Positions 39,969-48,278 of a stretch of 64,000 nt of DNA are shown in pieces. The stretch is taken from NCBI RefSeq assembly GCF_026339875.1, contig NZ_JAPEPZ010000001.1, positions 744,001 through 808,000 on the forward strand. The letters run 5' to 3'. A model generated the notes under the pieces. The model was not told where the DNA came from. It made no database searches and was given only the letters and a program-made list of their open reading frames with translations. The position numbers and the translations under genes were made by a program. The number at the start of each line of letters is the position of its first letter. The stretch's first letter is position 1. The DNA comes from Streptomyces sp. NBC_01571. Its GTDB lineage: Bacteria > Actinomycetota > Actinomycetes > Streptomycetales > Streptomycetaceae.

Positions 39969-40060
39969 TCGCCTGCCTTCCCGCCGCCGGCTGGTCGTCC
40001 TGCCGGCTCGCTCCGCAACCTGACCGCTCCAGTGTCCGTCATCGTCGCGGAAGGGGGTCC

Positions 40061-41101
40061 CTACGCGGACTCTCTCACCACCAGTTCCGGGTCGAAGATG
40101 ACCGAGGTGGGGTCGGTGCGCAGTCCCTGGATGTGCTCGTCGAGGAGACCGGCCATCGTCGAGGCCATCTCCTCGACCGGCTGGCGCACGGTGGTCAGCG
40201 CGGGCCTGCAGGTCGCCGCCACGCTGGAGTCGTCGAAGCCGACGACCGCGACATCGTCCGGCACCCGTCGGCCCCGCTCCCGCAGCACCTGGCAGGCGCC
40301 CTGGGCCATCAGGTCATTGGCCGCGAACACCCCGTCAACGTCCGGGTGTTCGGCCAGCAGTCCGGACATGGCGGCCATTCCGCTGTCCAGGGTGAACCCG
40401 CCTTCGGCGACCGGCACGTACGGATGCCCGCTGCGTGCCATGGTGTCGCGGAACCCGGCGAGCCGATCCTGGCTCGCGCCCACCCCCAGCGGTCCCGTGA
40501 CGGTGACGATCCGTCGGCAGCCCCGCTTCAGCAGATGCTCGGCGGCCCGCCGCGCGCCGTCCCGGTGCGCGAGGTCGACGTAGCTCAGCGGGACGGGCCG
40601 CGACGGCCGGGCGAAGAGGACGGCGGGCACACCGGCGTCGGCGAGCAGCGCGGGCATCGGGTCGTCGGCGTGGGTGGAGACGACGAGGGCGCCGTCCGCG
40701 CTGCCCTGCCGCAGATCCGACAGCACCTGCTGCCTGGCTTCCGGGGACTCGGCGAACATCAGCAGCGGATGCATCGAGCGTGGTCGCAGATAGCCCACCA
40801 CGCCGGCGACGACCCGTCCGAAGAACGGGTCCGCGAACACCCGTGCCGTGAAGGCGCTCTGTTCGCCGTCCGAGGTGTCGCCCGCGCCGGAGACGATCAG
40901 CGCGACCGTCTGGGTCCGCCGGGTCACCAGTGATCTGGCGGCCCGGTTGGGGGCGTATCCGGTCCGCTCTACCGCCTGGCGCACCACTTCCTGAATGCCG
41001 GGATCGACGTTGCGGACGCCGTTGATGACCCGGGAAACCGTCGCGCGGGAGACACCGGCCTCCCGCGCGACATCCTCCAGCGTGGGGGCCTGTCTGCTCA
41101 T
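40061..41101 (-). CDS. LacI-family transcriptional repressor
   Basis: 346 residues. N-terminal HTH: TLEDVAREAGVSRATVSRVI with the hinge helix NRAARSLVTRRTQ; then a sugar-binding PBP-like domain ending VRQPVEEMASTMAGLL and VIFDPELVVRESA. The DNA-contact residues in VSRATVS resemble CebR-like regulators that bind GAGCGCTC palindromes, and just such a palindrome lies 34 bp upstream of this start and before two other genes at this locus. It is therefore the likely repressor of the glycoside hydrolase, DUF1996 and beta-helix genes and of itself. The inducer is probably an oligosaccharide. Confidence 0.93.
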   Translation of the reverse strand: MSRQAPTLEDVAREAGVSRATVSRVINGVRNVDPGIQEVVRQAVERTGYAPNRAARSLVTRRTQTVALIVSGAGDTSDGEQSAFTARVFADPFFGRVVAGVVGYLRPRSMHPLLMFAESPEARQQVLSDLRQGSADGALVVSTHADDPMPALLADAGVPAVLFARPSRPVPLSYVDLAHRDGARRAAEHLLKRGCRRIVTVTGPLGVGASQDRLAGFRDTMARSGHPYVPVAEGGFTLDSGMAAMSGLLAEHPDVDGVFAANDLMAQGACQVLRERGRRVPDDVAVVGFDDSSVAATCRPALTTVRQPVEEMASTMAGLLDEHIQGLRTDPTSVIFDPELVVRESA

Positions 41102-41134
41102 GCCCCGCACCTTAACCGCCGCGTACTGCGCCGG

Positions 41135-41150
41135 GATAGAGCGCTCTCCC
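41135..41150. promoter_or_regulatory. LacI-type operator, copy A (upstream of lacI)
   Basis: GATAGAGCGCTCTCCC: a perfect AGAGCGCTCT core with one flank diverged from the full palindrome GGGAGAGCGCTCTCCC. It lies 34 bp before the lacI start, so autoregulation is likely. Confidence 0.7.
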
Positions 41151-41163
41151 ATCGAGCTCCGAA

Positions 41164-42912
41164 TCAGCTGTAGACACCGAACTCGTAGAGCGAGTAGCCC
41201 CATCCGGTCCCGCGGGCGGTGCCGTTGACACGCACGTAGCGGCCGGTGCCCGGAACGTCGAGGTCGTCGACGCCGCCGTTGCCGTCGGTGACGGAGCGGA
41301 CGGTCGTCCAGTTCTGTCCGTCGTCCGAGGTCTGCACGGTGTAGGCCTTGGCGTACGAGGTCTCCCACACCAGTTGTACGTGCCGGAACGAGGTGCGGGT
41401 GCCGAGGTCGACGCGGAGCCACTGGGGGTCGCTCCAGTCGCTGGCCCAGCGGGTGGTGAGGTTGCCGTCGACGGCGCCCGCGGCGGTGCAGGGGCAGTCG
41501 CCGCCGCCCGCCTGGGACGAGGACGCGGTGGCCGGCCTGCCGAGGGCGACGTTCGTACCGCTCGGGACGGGCGGCACCACCCGCACGGAGCGGGTCTCGA
41601 CACCGACGTTGCCCTTGCCGTCCTTGGCCTTGACGTAGATCTTCCAGACGCCGGGCCGGTCCGGTGCGGTCACCCTGAGCCGGCCGCCGCCGAGATCGGT
41701 GGAGGGCAGGGAGGTCAGCTGCTTGCCCTGGTCGATGTACATGCTGTTGTCCAGGACCTCGTAGGTGATCGGATCGCCGTCGGGGTCCGTGGCCTTGACG
41801 GAGAGCGTGAGGTCACCCCCGGCGGGCACCTTGGCGGCGTCGCCCTCGACGGTCAGGTCGGAGATGACGGGCGGGGTGTCGTCGTGGGAGGTGTCCGCGC
41901 CGTACGCCCTCTTCACGGCGTAGTACGACAGCCTCTTCTCGCCCGCGGGCAGCAGGTTGAACCAGATGCCGCCGAAGTCGTACTCGGTGCCGTAGTGGAA
42001 CATCGTGGCACCGAGCGCGACACCCGTGTGCCCGGTGACGCAGTTCCACGCCCGGGTGTATCCGTCGGCCTTGGCCCGGTCGGTGGGTTCGGCGGGGACG
42101 CCGTTGGCGTCGTCCGGGACCTCCCACTCGCCCGCCGGGCCGGTCTCGGTGACGATGTACGGTTTGGTGTAACCACCCTGCTGCCAGGCCGACTTCACGT
42201 CGCAGACGGCGTTGTAGGCGTTCACCGCGTACAGGTCCAGGTCGGGCGCGTTCTTCTTGTAGTAGGGCCAGGCCCCCGTCCACGCGTCGGTGGAGGTGAC
42301 CGGGTGGTTGGGGTCGACGGCGTGGATCTTCTTCGTGATGTCGTTGACGAGCGTGGTGTAGGCGTCGCGCTGGCGCTCCAGCTCGTCGCCGCTGTAGCAG
42401 TTCTGCAGTCCGAGCACGGACTCGTTGCCGACGTTCCACATCAGGACACCGGGGTTGTCCTTGTAGGTGGCGGCCCACTGGGGGAACTCGCTGAGGACCT
42501 GGTTCTTGTAGGCGGTGTCCGTCAGGTAGTTCACGCAGCCGCCGCTGCCCGGGCCGCCACCGGGCTGCAGCCAGAAGCCGGCGATCACCTTGATGCCCTG
42601 GGCGGCCGCCGCGTCGAAGAGCGGCTTGCTGGAGGCGTCGGTGCCCCAGGTGCGGACGGTGTTGACGCCCATCGACCTCAGGTCGGGCATGTAGCGCCCG
42701 GCGTCGGCGGCGGACGGCCCCCAGGTGAGGCCCTTGATCTGGTACGGGCTTCCGTCGACGGTCAGTCGCCAGTTGCCCTGCGAGCCGGTGACCTTGACGA
42801 CGCTGCCCGCCGCCTGCGCGGGATGGGACGGCAGGGCGAGGGCCCCCGCGGCGAGCAGGCCCGCGGTGACGGGCGCCGCGATACGGCGCCGGGTGGTTCG
42901 GGATCCGGTCAT
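41164..42912 (-). CDS. Secreted clan GH-A glycoside hydrolase with C-terminal discoidin (F5/8-type) module
   Basis: 582 residues. Signal peptide (RRRIAAPVTAGLLAAGALALPSHPAQAA), then a TIM-barrel hydrolase (about 40-350) with LMWNVGNESVLG (acid/base Glu after Asn) and YIVTETGPAGEWE (nucleophile Glu), the GH2/GH5-like clan A arrangement; then an Ig-like beta domain (about 355-450) and a discoidin/CBM32 module (about 455-582: NVALGRPATASSSQ to YVRVNGTARG). It probably cleaves a beta-linked polysaccharide outside the cell. It is downstream of the DUF1996 gene on the same strand, with a strong hairpin between them, and next to lacI. Confidence 0.88.
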   Translation of the reverse strand: MTGSRTTRRRIAAPVTAGLLAAGALALPSHPAQAAGSVVKVTGSQGNWRLTVDGSPYQIKGLTWGPSAADAGRYMPDLRSMGVNTVRTWGTDASSKPLFDAAAAQGIKVIAGFWLQPGGGPGSGGCVNYLTDTAYKNQVLSEFPQWAATYKDNPGVLMWNVGNESVLGLQNCYSGDELERQRDAYTTLVNDITKKIHAVDPNHPVTSTDAWTGAWPYYKKNAPDLDLYAVNAYNAVCDVKSAWQQGGYTKPYIVTETGPAGEWEVPDDANGVPAEPTDRAKADGYTRAWNCVTGHTGVALGATMFHYGTEYDFGGIWFNLLPAGEKRLSYYAVKRAYGADTSHDDTPPVISDLTVEGDAAKVPAGGDLTLSVKATDPDGDPITYEVLDNSMYIDQGKQLTSLPSTDLGGGRLRVTAPDRPGVWKIYVKAKDGKGNVGVETRSVRVVPPVPSGTNVALGRPATASSSQAGGGDCPCTAAGAVDGNLTTRWASDWSDPQWLRVDLGTRTSFRHVQLVWETSYAKAYTVQTSDDGQNWTTVRSVTDGNGGVDDLDVPGTGRYVRVNGTARGTGWGYSLYEFGVYS

Positions 42913-42965
42913 GGGTGTCCGTCCGGTGTGCGGGTGAGGGAGAGTCAAAGGGGGTGAGGCGGGGG

Positions 42966-43004
42966 CGTCCCGCCGGCCGGGCCGTGTTCCGGACCGGCGG
43001 GACG
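42966..43004 (-). terminator. Strong hairpin between DUF1996 and glycoside-hydrolase genes
   Basis: CGTCCCGCCGG (42966-42976) pairs perfectly with CCGGCGGGACG (42994-43004), 11 bp with a 17-nt loop that can itself pair. It may terminate or attenuate the DUF1996 transcript before the hydrolase gene. There is no U-run, as is common in this genus. Confidence 0.6.
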
Positions 43005-43012
43005 CGACCGCG

Positions 43013-44107
43013 TCAGGGGAGCCGGTAGTCCGCGTCCAGCGCCGCGCCCGCCTCGGGGTGCGTCTGGTCGTAACCGCGGGCGTCGCACTGGAGGCCGCCG
43101 ACGACGCAGTGGTCGACGAGCGCCTTGAGGGTCGGTGCGTCCCACGCGTTGAAGAAGTCGTAGTGGAACGAGTAGCCGGCGCCGCTCGCCAGCGTGACCT
43201 GGGACATGTCACCGTTGACCGGGAAGGCCATCTTGAACTCGATCATCGGCAGGGCGACGGGGTGGTCGTCCGGGCAGATGTTGTTGTTGGTGCCGGGGTT
43301 GACGACCGGATACGCCATGTGATTTTGGTGGTTGGGTGTGTCCAGGTACTTGCCGTCCCAGCAACTGGGCGCCTGGAAGCGGATGTTGAGCTGGACGTCG
43401 GCCCTGTTCGGGCACTGTTGCGGGAAGTCGACGTTGAAGAAGCTGTCGCCGCACTCCCACCCCTCCACGAACCCGTGGTGGTTGCGGAAGTCGGCCGCCG
43501 ACTGCATGGGACTGCCGACGACGAAGCGCAGTCCCTTCGGGAAGGGCCGCACGCTGGTGTAGTCGGTGACCCCGGCCTTGTAGTAGATGACCTGGGGACC
43601 CACCGGAAGCACGGGGGTGTCGCCCTTGAGCAGGGTCGGCATCCAGTAGGCCGACTTGTCGCCGGGCGCCTTGCAGGTGGTGCCACCGGCGTCGAGCGAG
43701 GCGGTGGTGCTGGCCGCGTTCGTCGTGGTGTTGCCCATGAAGGTGTGGTCGTGGGACTTGCCGGGCTGGCCCGGGTAGACGATCGGGTCGTCGGGCCGGG
43801 TGTGGGACACCGAACAGTTCGCCTGGAACTCGTGGAAGTAGCGGTGCGTCGGCTCCGCCTTGGAGGGGACGACCCCGGTCACCTGCGGGTTCGCCGGGAT
43901 GTAGCCGTCGCCGTCCGGGTCCTCGGGCGAGGCGAGCGTCGAGGCCGGCATCGCATGACCCGTGTGCACGGTCGTCGACGCGGCCACGGAGGATGCGGGG
44001 CCGGCCGCCGGATCGGCGCTCATCGCCACTCCGGCCAGGCCGAGCGAGGTCAGAACCAGCGCGCTGGACATCAGGATTCCTGAGACGATCTTCGATCTCC
44101 GTGCCAT
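43013..44107 (-). CDS. Secreted DUF1996-family protein
   Basis: 364 residues. Signal sequence (RRSKIVSGILMSSALVLTSLGLAGVAMSA). The DUF1996 core starts with FHEFQANCSVSHTRPDDPIVYPGQPG and SHDHTFMGN and continues with GFVEGWECGD and CWDGKYLDTPNHQNHMAYP. These His/Asp-rich motifs and paired cysteines are characteristic of the family, which is found in fungi and actinomycetes beside carbohydrate-active enzymes; its biochemical role is not settled. A TTGACA box and a perfect LacI palindrome lie upstream, so it is probably repressed by the LacI protein of this locus. Confidence 0.88.
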   Translation of the reverse strand: MARRSKIVSGILMSSALVLTSLGLAGVAMSADPAAGPASSVAASTTVHTGHAMPASTLASPEDPDGDGYIPANPQVTGVVPSKAEPTHRYFHEFQANCSVSHTRPDDPIVYPGQPGKSHDHTFMGNTTTNAASTTASLDAGGTTCKAPGDKSAYWMPTLLKGDTPVLPVGPQVIYYKAGVTDYTSVRPFPKGLRFVVGSPMQSAADFRNHHGFVEGWECGDSFFNVDFPQQCPNRADVQLNIRFQAPSCWDGKYLDTPNHQNHMAYPVVNPGTNNNICPDDHPVALPMIEFKMAFPVNGDMSQVTLASGAGYSFHYDFFNAWDAPTLKALVDHCVVGGLQCDARGYDQTHPEAGAALDADYRLP

Positions 44108-44225
44108 GGAGACCCTCCTGCCACATCGGTGGGGGCGGTGGGGGCCGGGCGGCCGTGAGCGGCGTGGGGTGCACGAAGCTGCCGCGGTCGCCCGCGTGAC
44201 GGACCATCACATGTGCCGGGATACA

Positions 44226-44243
44226 TGGGAGAGCGCTCTCCCA
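44226..44243. promoter_or_regulatory. LacI-type operator, copy B (perfect 18-bp palindrome)
   Basis: TGGGAGAGCGCTCTCCCA is an exact palindrome. On the minus strand a TTGACA box (44274-44279) with a weak -10 (AACACT, 44250-44255) lies just upstream of it, so the operator sits at about the transcription start for the DUF1996 gene. It may also affect the divergent beta-helix gene. Confidence 0.8.
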
Positions 44244-44443
44244 GCCAGGAGTGTTGTGGCGGTGACACAGGAGTGTCAAGGGAAATGGACGGAGGATCAC
44301 TCCCGGCCCTTCGCGCACCTCTTGAACGCAATCACGTACTGGAGCGCGTACCAGCGAGGGTTCATAGGACCCTGAACCAGTGCATAAGCAGGGCGAGTTG
44401 ACCGTTCACTCCGCAACAACATCCGGGACTGCGGTCACAACTC

Positions 44444-44472
44444 TTGACGCGTCGTTCACCTGGATGAAGCAT
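44444..44472 (+). promoter_or_regulatory. Candidate promoter of the beta-helix gene
   Basis: TTGACG (44444-44449), 17-nt spacer, AAGCAT (44467-44472). Operator copy C follows within 10 bp, the usual geometry for LacI repression. Confidence 0.4.
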
Positions 44473-44480
44473 GCATCGGC

Positions 44481-44496
44481 AAGAGAGCGCTCCCCC
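44481..44496. promoter_or_regulatory. LacI-type operator, copy C (before the beta-helix gene)
   Basis: AAGAGAGCGCTCCCCC keeps the GAGCGCTC core and matches the perfect copy at 13 of 16 positions. It lies 44 bp before the start of the beta-helix gene and just after its candidate promoter. Confidence 0.65.
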
Positions 44497-44539
44497 ATAC
44501 CTCCCACCGTTCACTTCCTGAACCAGGAGAGTCGCCCCC

Positions 44540-46210
44540 ATGCCTTCAACCCCCACAGAGGCCCAGGACTCGGGCCGGTCGCCGGTGGCTCGGCGTTCCG
44601 TACTCGGCGCGATGGCCGCCGCTGCCGCCGCTCCCGGGCTGCTCGGACTGTCCTCGCCCGCGTCCGCGGCCCCCGCCGCGCCCGTGAAACAGCCGCAGGC
44701 CCTGCCGGGCGGCGGCGACCTCGGCCCGAACGTGATCGTCTTCGACCCCTCCACAGCGGGTATCCAGTCCAGGCTGGACCAGGTCTTCGGGCAGCAGGAG
44801 TCGGCCCAGTTCGGCACCGGACGCTACGCGCTGCTGTTCAAACCGGGCACCTACAACGGGCTCAACGCCCAGCTCGGCTTCTACACCTCGATCGCGGGCC
44901 TCGGGCTGTCCCCGGACGACACCACCATCAACGGCGACGTGACCGTCGACGCGGGATGGTTCAACGGCAACGCGACGCAGAACTTCTGGCGCTCGGCGGA
45001 GAACCTGGCCCTCAATCCGGCCAACGGCACCAACCGGTGGGCGGTCGCCCAGGCCGCTCCCTTCCGTCGGATGCACGTCAAGGGCGGTCTCAATCTGGCG
45101 CCCAGCGGCTACGGCTGGGCCAGCGGCGGCTACATCGCCGACAGCCGGGTCGACGGCTCGGTCGGACCGTACTCGCAGCAGCAGTGGTACACCCGCGACA
45201 GTTCGGTGGGCGGCTGGGCCAACGCCGTCTGGAACATGGTGTTCTCCGGCGTCCAGGGCGCGCCCGCGCAGTCCTTCCCCAACCCGCCCTACACCACGCT
45301 CGACACCACACCCGTCTCCCGGGAGAAGCCGTTCCTCTACCTGAACGGCAGCGAGTACCGCGTCTTCCTGCCGGAGAAGCGCACCAACGCGCGTGGCACC
45401 ACCTGGGGCAGCGGAACCCCGCGCGGCACGTCGCTGCCGCTCAGCCAGTTCTACGTGGCCAAACCCGGCGTCTCCGCCGCCACCCTGAACGCCGCGCTCA
45501 CCCAGGGACTCCATCTGCTGCTGACGCCGGGGATCTACCACCTCGACCAGCCGATCCAGGTCAACCGGGCGGGCACCGTGGTCCTGGGCCTCGGTTACGC
45601 CACCCTGATCCCGGACAACGGCGTCACCGCGCTCAGGACGGCCGACGTCGACGGGGTGCGGCTGGCCGGCTTCCTGATCGACGCCGGATCCGTCAACTCC
45701 TCCACGCTCCTGGAGGTCGGGCCGGCCGGGGCCTCGGCGGACCACTCCGCCAACCCGACCACCGTGCAGGACGTCTTCGTCCGGATCGGTGGCGCGGGCG
45801 CCGGCAAGGCGACCACCAGCATGGTCATCAACAGCCGTCACACGATCATCGACCACACCTGGGTCTGGCGCGCCGACCACGGCACCGGCGTCGGCTGGGA
45901 GACCAACCGGGCCGACTACGGCATCCGCGTCAACGGCGCCGACGTCCTGGCCACCGGCCTGTTCGTCGAGCACTTCAACAAGTACGACGTCCAGTGGTTC
46001 GGCGAACGCGGGCGCACCATCTTCTTCCAGAACGAGAAGGCGTACGACGCGCCGAACCAGGCCGCCATCCAGAACGGCGGGATCAAGGGGTACGCGGCCT
46101 ACAAGGTCGACGACTCCGTGACCACGCACGAGGGATGGGGCCTGGGCAGCTACTGCTACTACAACGTCGATCCGTCAGAACTTCACCCAGACGCACGTCT
46201 GGTCGCGTAA
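44540..46210 (+). pseudogene. Secreted parallel-beta-helix (pectate-lyase/GH55-like) protein, 3' end displaced by prophage
   Basis: 556 residues as it stands. A twin-arginine-like signal (SPVARRSVLGAMAAAAAAPGLLGL, ending SPASAAPA), then GGGDLGPNVIVFDPSTAGIQ and two right-handed beta-helix halves rich in Gly/Asn/Ser turns (GYGWASGGYIADSRVDGSVG; HTIIDHTWVWRADHGTGVGW). Proteins of this kind are annotated variously as adenylyl cyclase or coagulation-factor-like; a polysaccharide role fits the locus better. The host-like sequence ends at GLGSYCYYNVDP; the last ~11 residues (SELHPDARLVA) are phage sequence. The remaining C-terminus should lie beyond attR. Whether the shortened protein works is unknown. 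Confidence 0.8.
46160..46190. mobile_element. Left prophage attachment junction (attL), approximate
   Basis: The junction is placed where the beta-helix protein loses family character (after YYNVDP, codons around 46163-46180) and before the integrase gene. The exact crossover dinucleotide cannot be read without the attR side. Serine integrases of this type usually leave a core of only 2 to about 10 bp in common. Confidence 0.55.
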
Positions 46211-46219
46211 CCTGACCGC
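46182..46219 (+). promoter_or_regulatory. Candidate leaderless promoter of int, with internal palindrome
   Basis: TAACCT (46208-46213) lies 6 nt before the integrase ATG, as in leaderless Streptomyces transcripts, and TTCACC (46182-46187) is a possible -35 with a long 20-nt spacer. The exact palindrome CCAGACGCACGTCTGG (centre CA; 46187-46202) fills the spacer. No ribosome site is present, consistent with a leaderless mRNA. Confidence 0.4.
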
Positions 46220-47692
46220 ATGACCCAACGACGCAAGCGCGCAAGCCTGTACGTGCGACTCAGCCGCCAGGCGGACGCAGAGAACGTGTCGCTGGACGGC
46301 ATGGTGGACGACATGCGTGCGCTGTGTGCCAGCGAGAACCTGGACGAAGTGGCGCTCCACATTGACGACGGTCTGACCGGAGGGTACCGCGACAGGGACG
46401 AATTCCAGGCCTGGTTGGGCGATGCCCGAAGCGGCCTCGCGGAAGTCCTGGTCCCCTACAACACGGACCGCCTGACGCGCGAGGGCCTGAACGTCGCCGC
46501 GTCGATCCTGGACACGGTTGAAGGCAAGGACCCCACCAGTGGTCGCGAAGCACACCGTCCTGTCCGCCTGGTCGATTGCTTCGGCCTGGACAGCCTCCAC
46601 GGTGACGCCTTCCGATTCCGCTTCGTGATCCAGGCTGAGGTAGGCCGCGCCGAACGGGAGCGCATGCGCCAGCGGAGCAAGGACCGCGCTCGCAGGCTCC
46701 GCAACGCTGGTCGCTGGGCAGGCGGACCGATCCCCTTCGGGTACCGCGTGGTAGACAACCCTGACGGCCCAGGCAAGGCCCTGGACGTGGAGCCAGCGGA
46801 GGCCGAAGCCGTCCGTCAGGCCGCGGAGGAGGTCCTGGCAGGCGACTCCCTGGGTAAGGTGGCCCGCCGTATGAACCATGCCGGCGTCAAGCCCAGGCGC
46901 GCCCATCAGTGGTCCAGGGTGACCCTGCGTCGTGTCCTGACCGGCGACCACATCACGGGCCGCATGACGGTTAACGGGAGGCTGGCCAGGGACGCGGACG
47001 GCCAGATCCTGGCCCCGTTCCCGCCTGTCCTGTCCGTGGCCCAACTGACCGCCCTGCGCGCGGCTCTGGCCGATGGAAAGGCGCCTGTCCACACTGGCCG
47101 CGCCCTGGCGCATCTGCTGTCCGGCCTCCTGTACTGCCACTCGTGTGGCCGCTCCCTGTCCGCGTCATCACGGAAGGGCGGTTACCGCTTCTACCGCTGC
47201 TACAGCCGCGCAGGAGGCGGCCTCTGCGAAAGGCCAGTAGTGGTGTCCGCGGGAGCGATTGAGCCGTACGTGACTGACCGCTACCTGGCCGCCGTTGGCC
47301 ACCTGCCGATGTACAAGGAGCGGACAGTGGTGTCCGGCCTGGAGGAGCTGGCCGCGGTCGAGGAGGACATCAGAGACACGCTGTCCGACCTGGCCACGGA
47401 CGCCAACGCGGACACGTTCGCCCGTCTCCAGCGTCTTCAGGCACGTCAGAAGGAGCTGTCCGAGATGGACACGGACAGGCGGACAGAGCTGGTCCCGACC
47501 GGACAGACGATGGCGGAGTACTGGGCGGGCGCCATGTTGGCCGACCGCCGCGCGCTCCTCGCGGACGCCATAGACGAACTGATCGTGCGGCCTGGGCGCC
47601 AGGGCCAGCGGAAGTTCACGGAGGACCGCCTGGTGTGGATCTGGGCGGATGACCCGGACGCGGGCGAGGAGGAGGACGCCCTGGACGGCTGA
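46220..47692 (+). CDS. int: Large serine recombinase (phage integrase)
   Basis: 490 residues. Resolvase domain (1-155) with catalytic Ser15 in SLYVRLSRQ and the conserved Arg/Asp positions in YNTDRLTREGLN and RERMRQRSKDRARR. Recombinase domain (about 165-280: GRWAGGPIPFGYRV, then RRVLTGDHITGR). Zinc-ribbon DNA-binding domain (about 300-345) with CHSCG and a second Cys pair (YRCYSRAGGGLCERP). Coiled coil (about 370-425: LEELAAVEEDIRDTLSDL). It recombines attP with attB without host factors; excision needs a phage directionality factor, not seen here. It begins 9 bp after the stop of the split host gene. Confidence 0.97.
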   Translation: MTQRRKRASLYVRLSRQADAENVSLDGMVDDMRALCASENLDEVALHIDDGLTGGYRDRDEFQAWLGDARSGLAEVLVPYNTDRLTREGLNVAASILDTVEGKDPTSGREAHRPVRLVDCFGLDSLHGDAFRFRFVIQAEVGRAERERMRQRSKDRARRLRNAGRWAGGPIPFGYRVVDNPDGPGKALDVEPAEAEAVRQAAEEVLAGDSLGKVARRMNHAGVKPRRAHQWSRVTLRRVLTGDHITGRMTVNGRLARDADGQILAPFPPVLSVAQLTALRAALADGKAPVHTGRALAHLLSGLLYCHSCGRSLSASSRKGGYRFYRCYSRAGGGLCERPVVVSAGAIEPYVTDRYLAAVGHLPMYKERTVVSGLEELAAVEEDIRDTLSDLATDANADTFARLQRLQARQKELSEMDTDRRTELVPTGQTMAEYWAGAMLADRRALLADAIDELIVRPGRQGQRKFTEDRLVWIWADDPDAGEEEDALDG

Positions 47693-47718
47693 GGAGCGGC
47701 CGGAGGCCGAACAGCGAG

Positions 47719-47792
47719 CGAGTTGTTTCTATATTTTTGTTTCGTCTCACTTAAAAAATAACTCTCCATAAGGCTCCGCTTTTTCGGGCTTA
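47719..47792. other. AT-rich island after int, with weak terminator-like hairpin
   Basis: About 50 bp of strongly AT-rich DNA (47719-47771) in a GC-rich setting, ending in a hairpin AAGGCTCCG (47770-47778) / CGGGCTT (47785-47791) with a T-rich loop. It is probably a terminator for int or a promoter region; the AT content may also mark foreign DNA. Confidence 0.4.
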
Positions 47793-47836
47793 CCCCAGGA
47801 GCTGGGACGTTTCAATCGTTCCGCAACACTCCAGCT

Positions 47837-47856
47837 AGGGGACCTCCTCCCCGGTC
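47837..47856 (+). repeat. Phage intergenic repeat, copy 1
   Basis: AGGGGACCTCCTCCCCGGTC. GGGGA and TCCCC form a 5-bp dyad around five bases. It recurs with one change at 50046-50065 and in a looser form at 50368-50385. Copy 1 lies 38 bp before the zinc-cluster gene. Confidence 0.7.
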
Positions 47857-47894
47857 AGGTGACGTACCCGCCCGCCCGGACCCGAGGAGGCCCC

Positions 47895-48278
47895 ATGGTC
47901 CAGTACGAGACCCATTGCGCTCACTGCGGCGACGCCCTGACTGGCCGCCAGCGTAAGACGTGCTCCGCCCGATGCCGGAAGGCGGTCCAGCGCACTTCGC
48001 CTGGCCTCCGCACCTGCCGGCTCTGCAAGCAGCCCTTCCAGCCGTCCGGCCCTGGCCGCCGCTCCGTCTGCCCCTACGACGACGCGGACGACTACTGCCA
48101 GGGCCTCCAGGACGACGCGGAGGACGCGGAGGCCATCCGCCAGGCCGCGCGCCAGGAGGCCGCCTGCGAGGCGCCTGGGTGCGGTCAGCCGCTGTCCTAC
48201 GCCGGCCGTGGCCGTCCTCCTCGTTTCTGCGGTCCCGCCTGCAAGACGCGCACGTACCGCAGGGCGGCACAATCGTGA
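47895..48278 (+). CDS. Phage protein with three cysteine (zinc) clusters
   Basis: 127 residues with three similar Cys modules: CAHCGDALTGRQRKTCSARC (about 7-26), CRLCKQPFQPSGPGRRSVC with a later Cys (about 39-65), and CEAPGCGQPL with RFCGPACK (about 96-121). The first and third follow a C-x2/4-C-x(n)-C-x3-C pattern of small treble-clef or MYM-type fingers, suggesting nucleic-acid or protein binding. GAGGAGG stands 4 nt before the ATG at 47895, and the stop overlaps the following HNH gene by GTGA, so they are translationally coupled. No known function; a DNA-binding partner of the HNH protein is one possibility. Confidence 0.75.
   Translation: MVQYETHCAHCGDALTGRQRKTCSARCRKAVQRTSPGLRTCRLCKQPFQPSGPGRRSVCPYDDADDYCQGLQDDAEDAEAIRQAARQEAACEAPGCGQPLSYAGRGRPPRFCGPACKTRTYRRAAQS

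Noticed and set aside
46220..47692. Transposon resolvase or IS607-type element instead of phage integrase
   Set aside because: Large-serine-recombinase length, zinc ribbon and coiled coil, and a full phage structural module downstream on the same strand.
47859..47894. Longer start for the three-finger phage protein
   Set aside because: GAGGAGG directly before ATG 47895 decides the start; the upstream codons cover the intergenic region next to the repeat.
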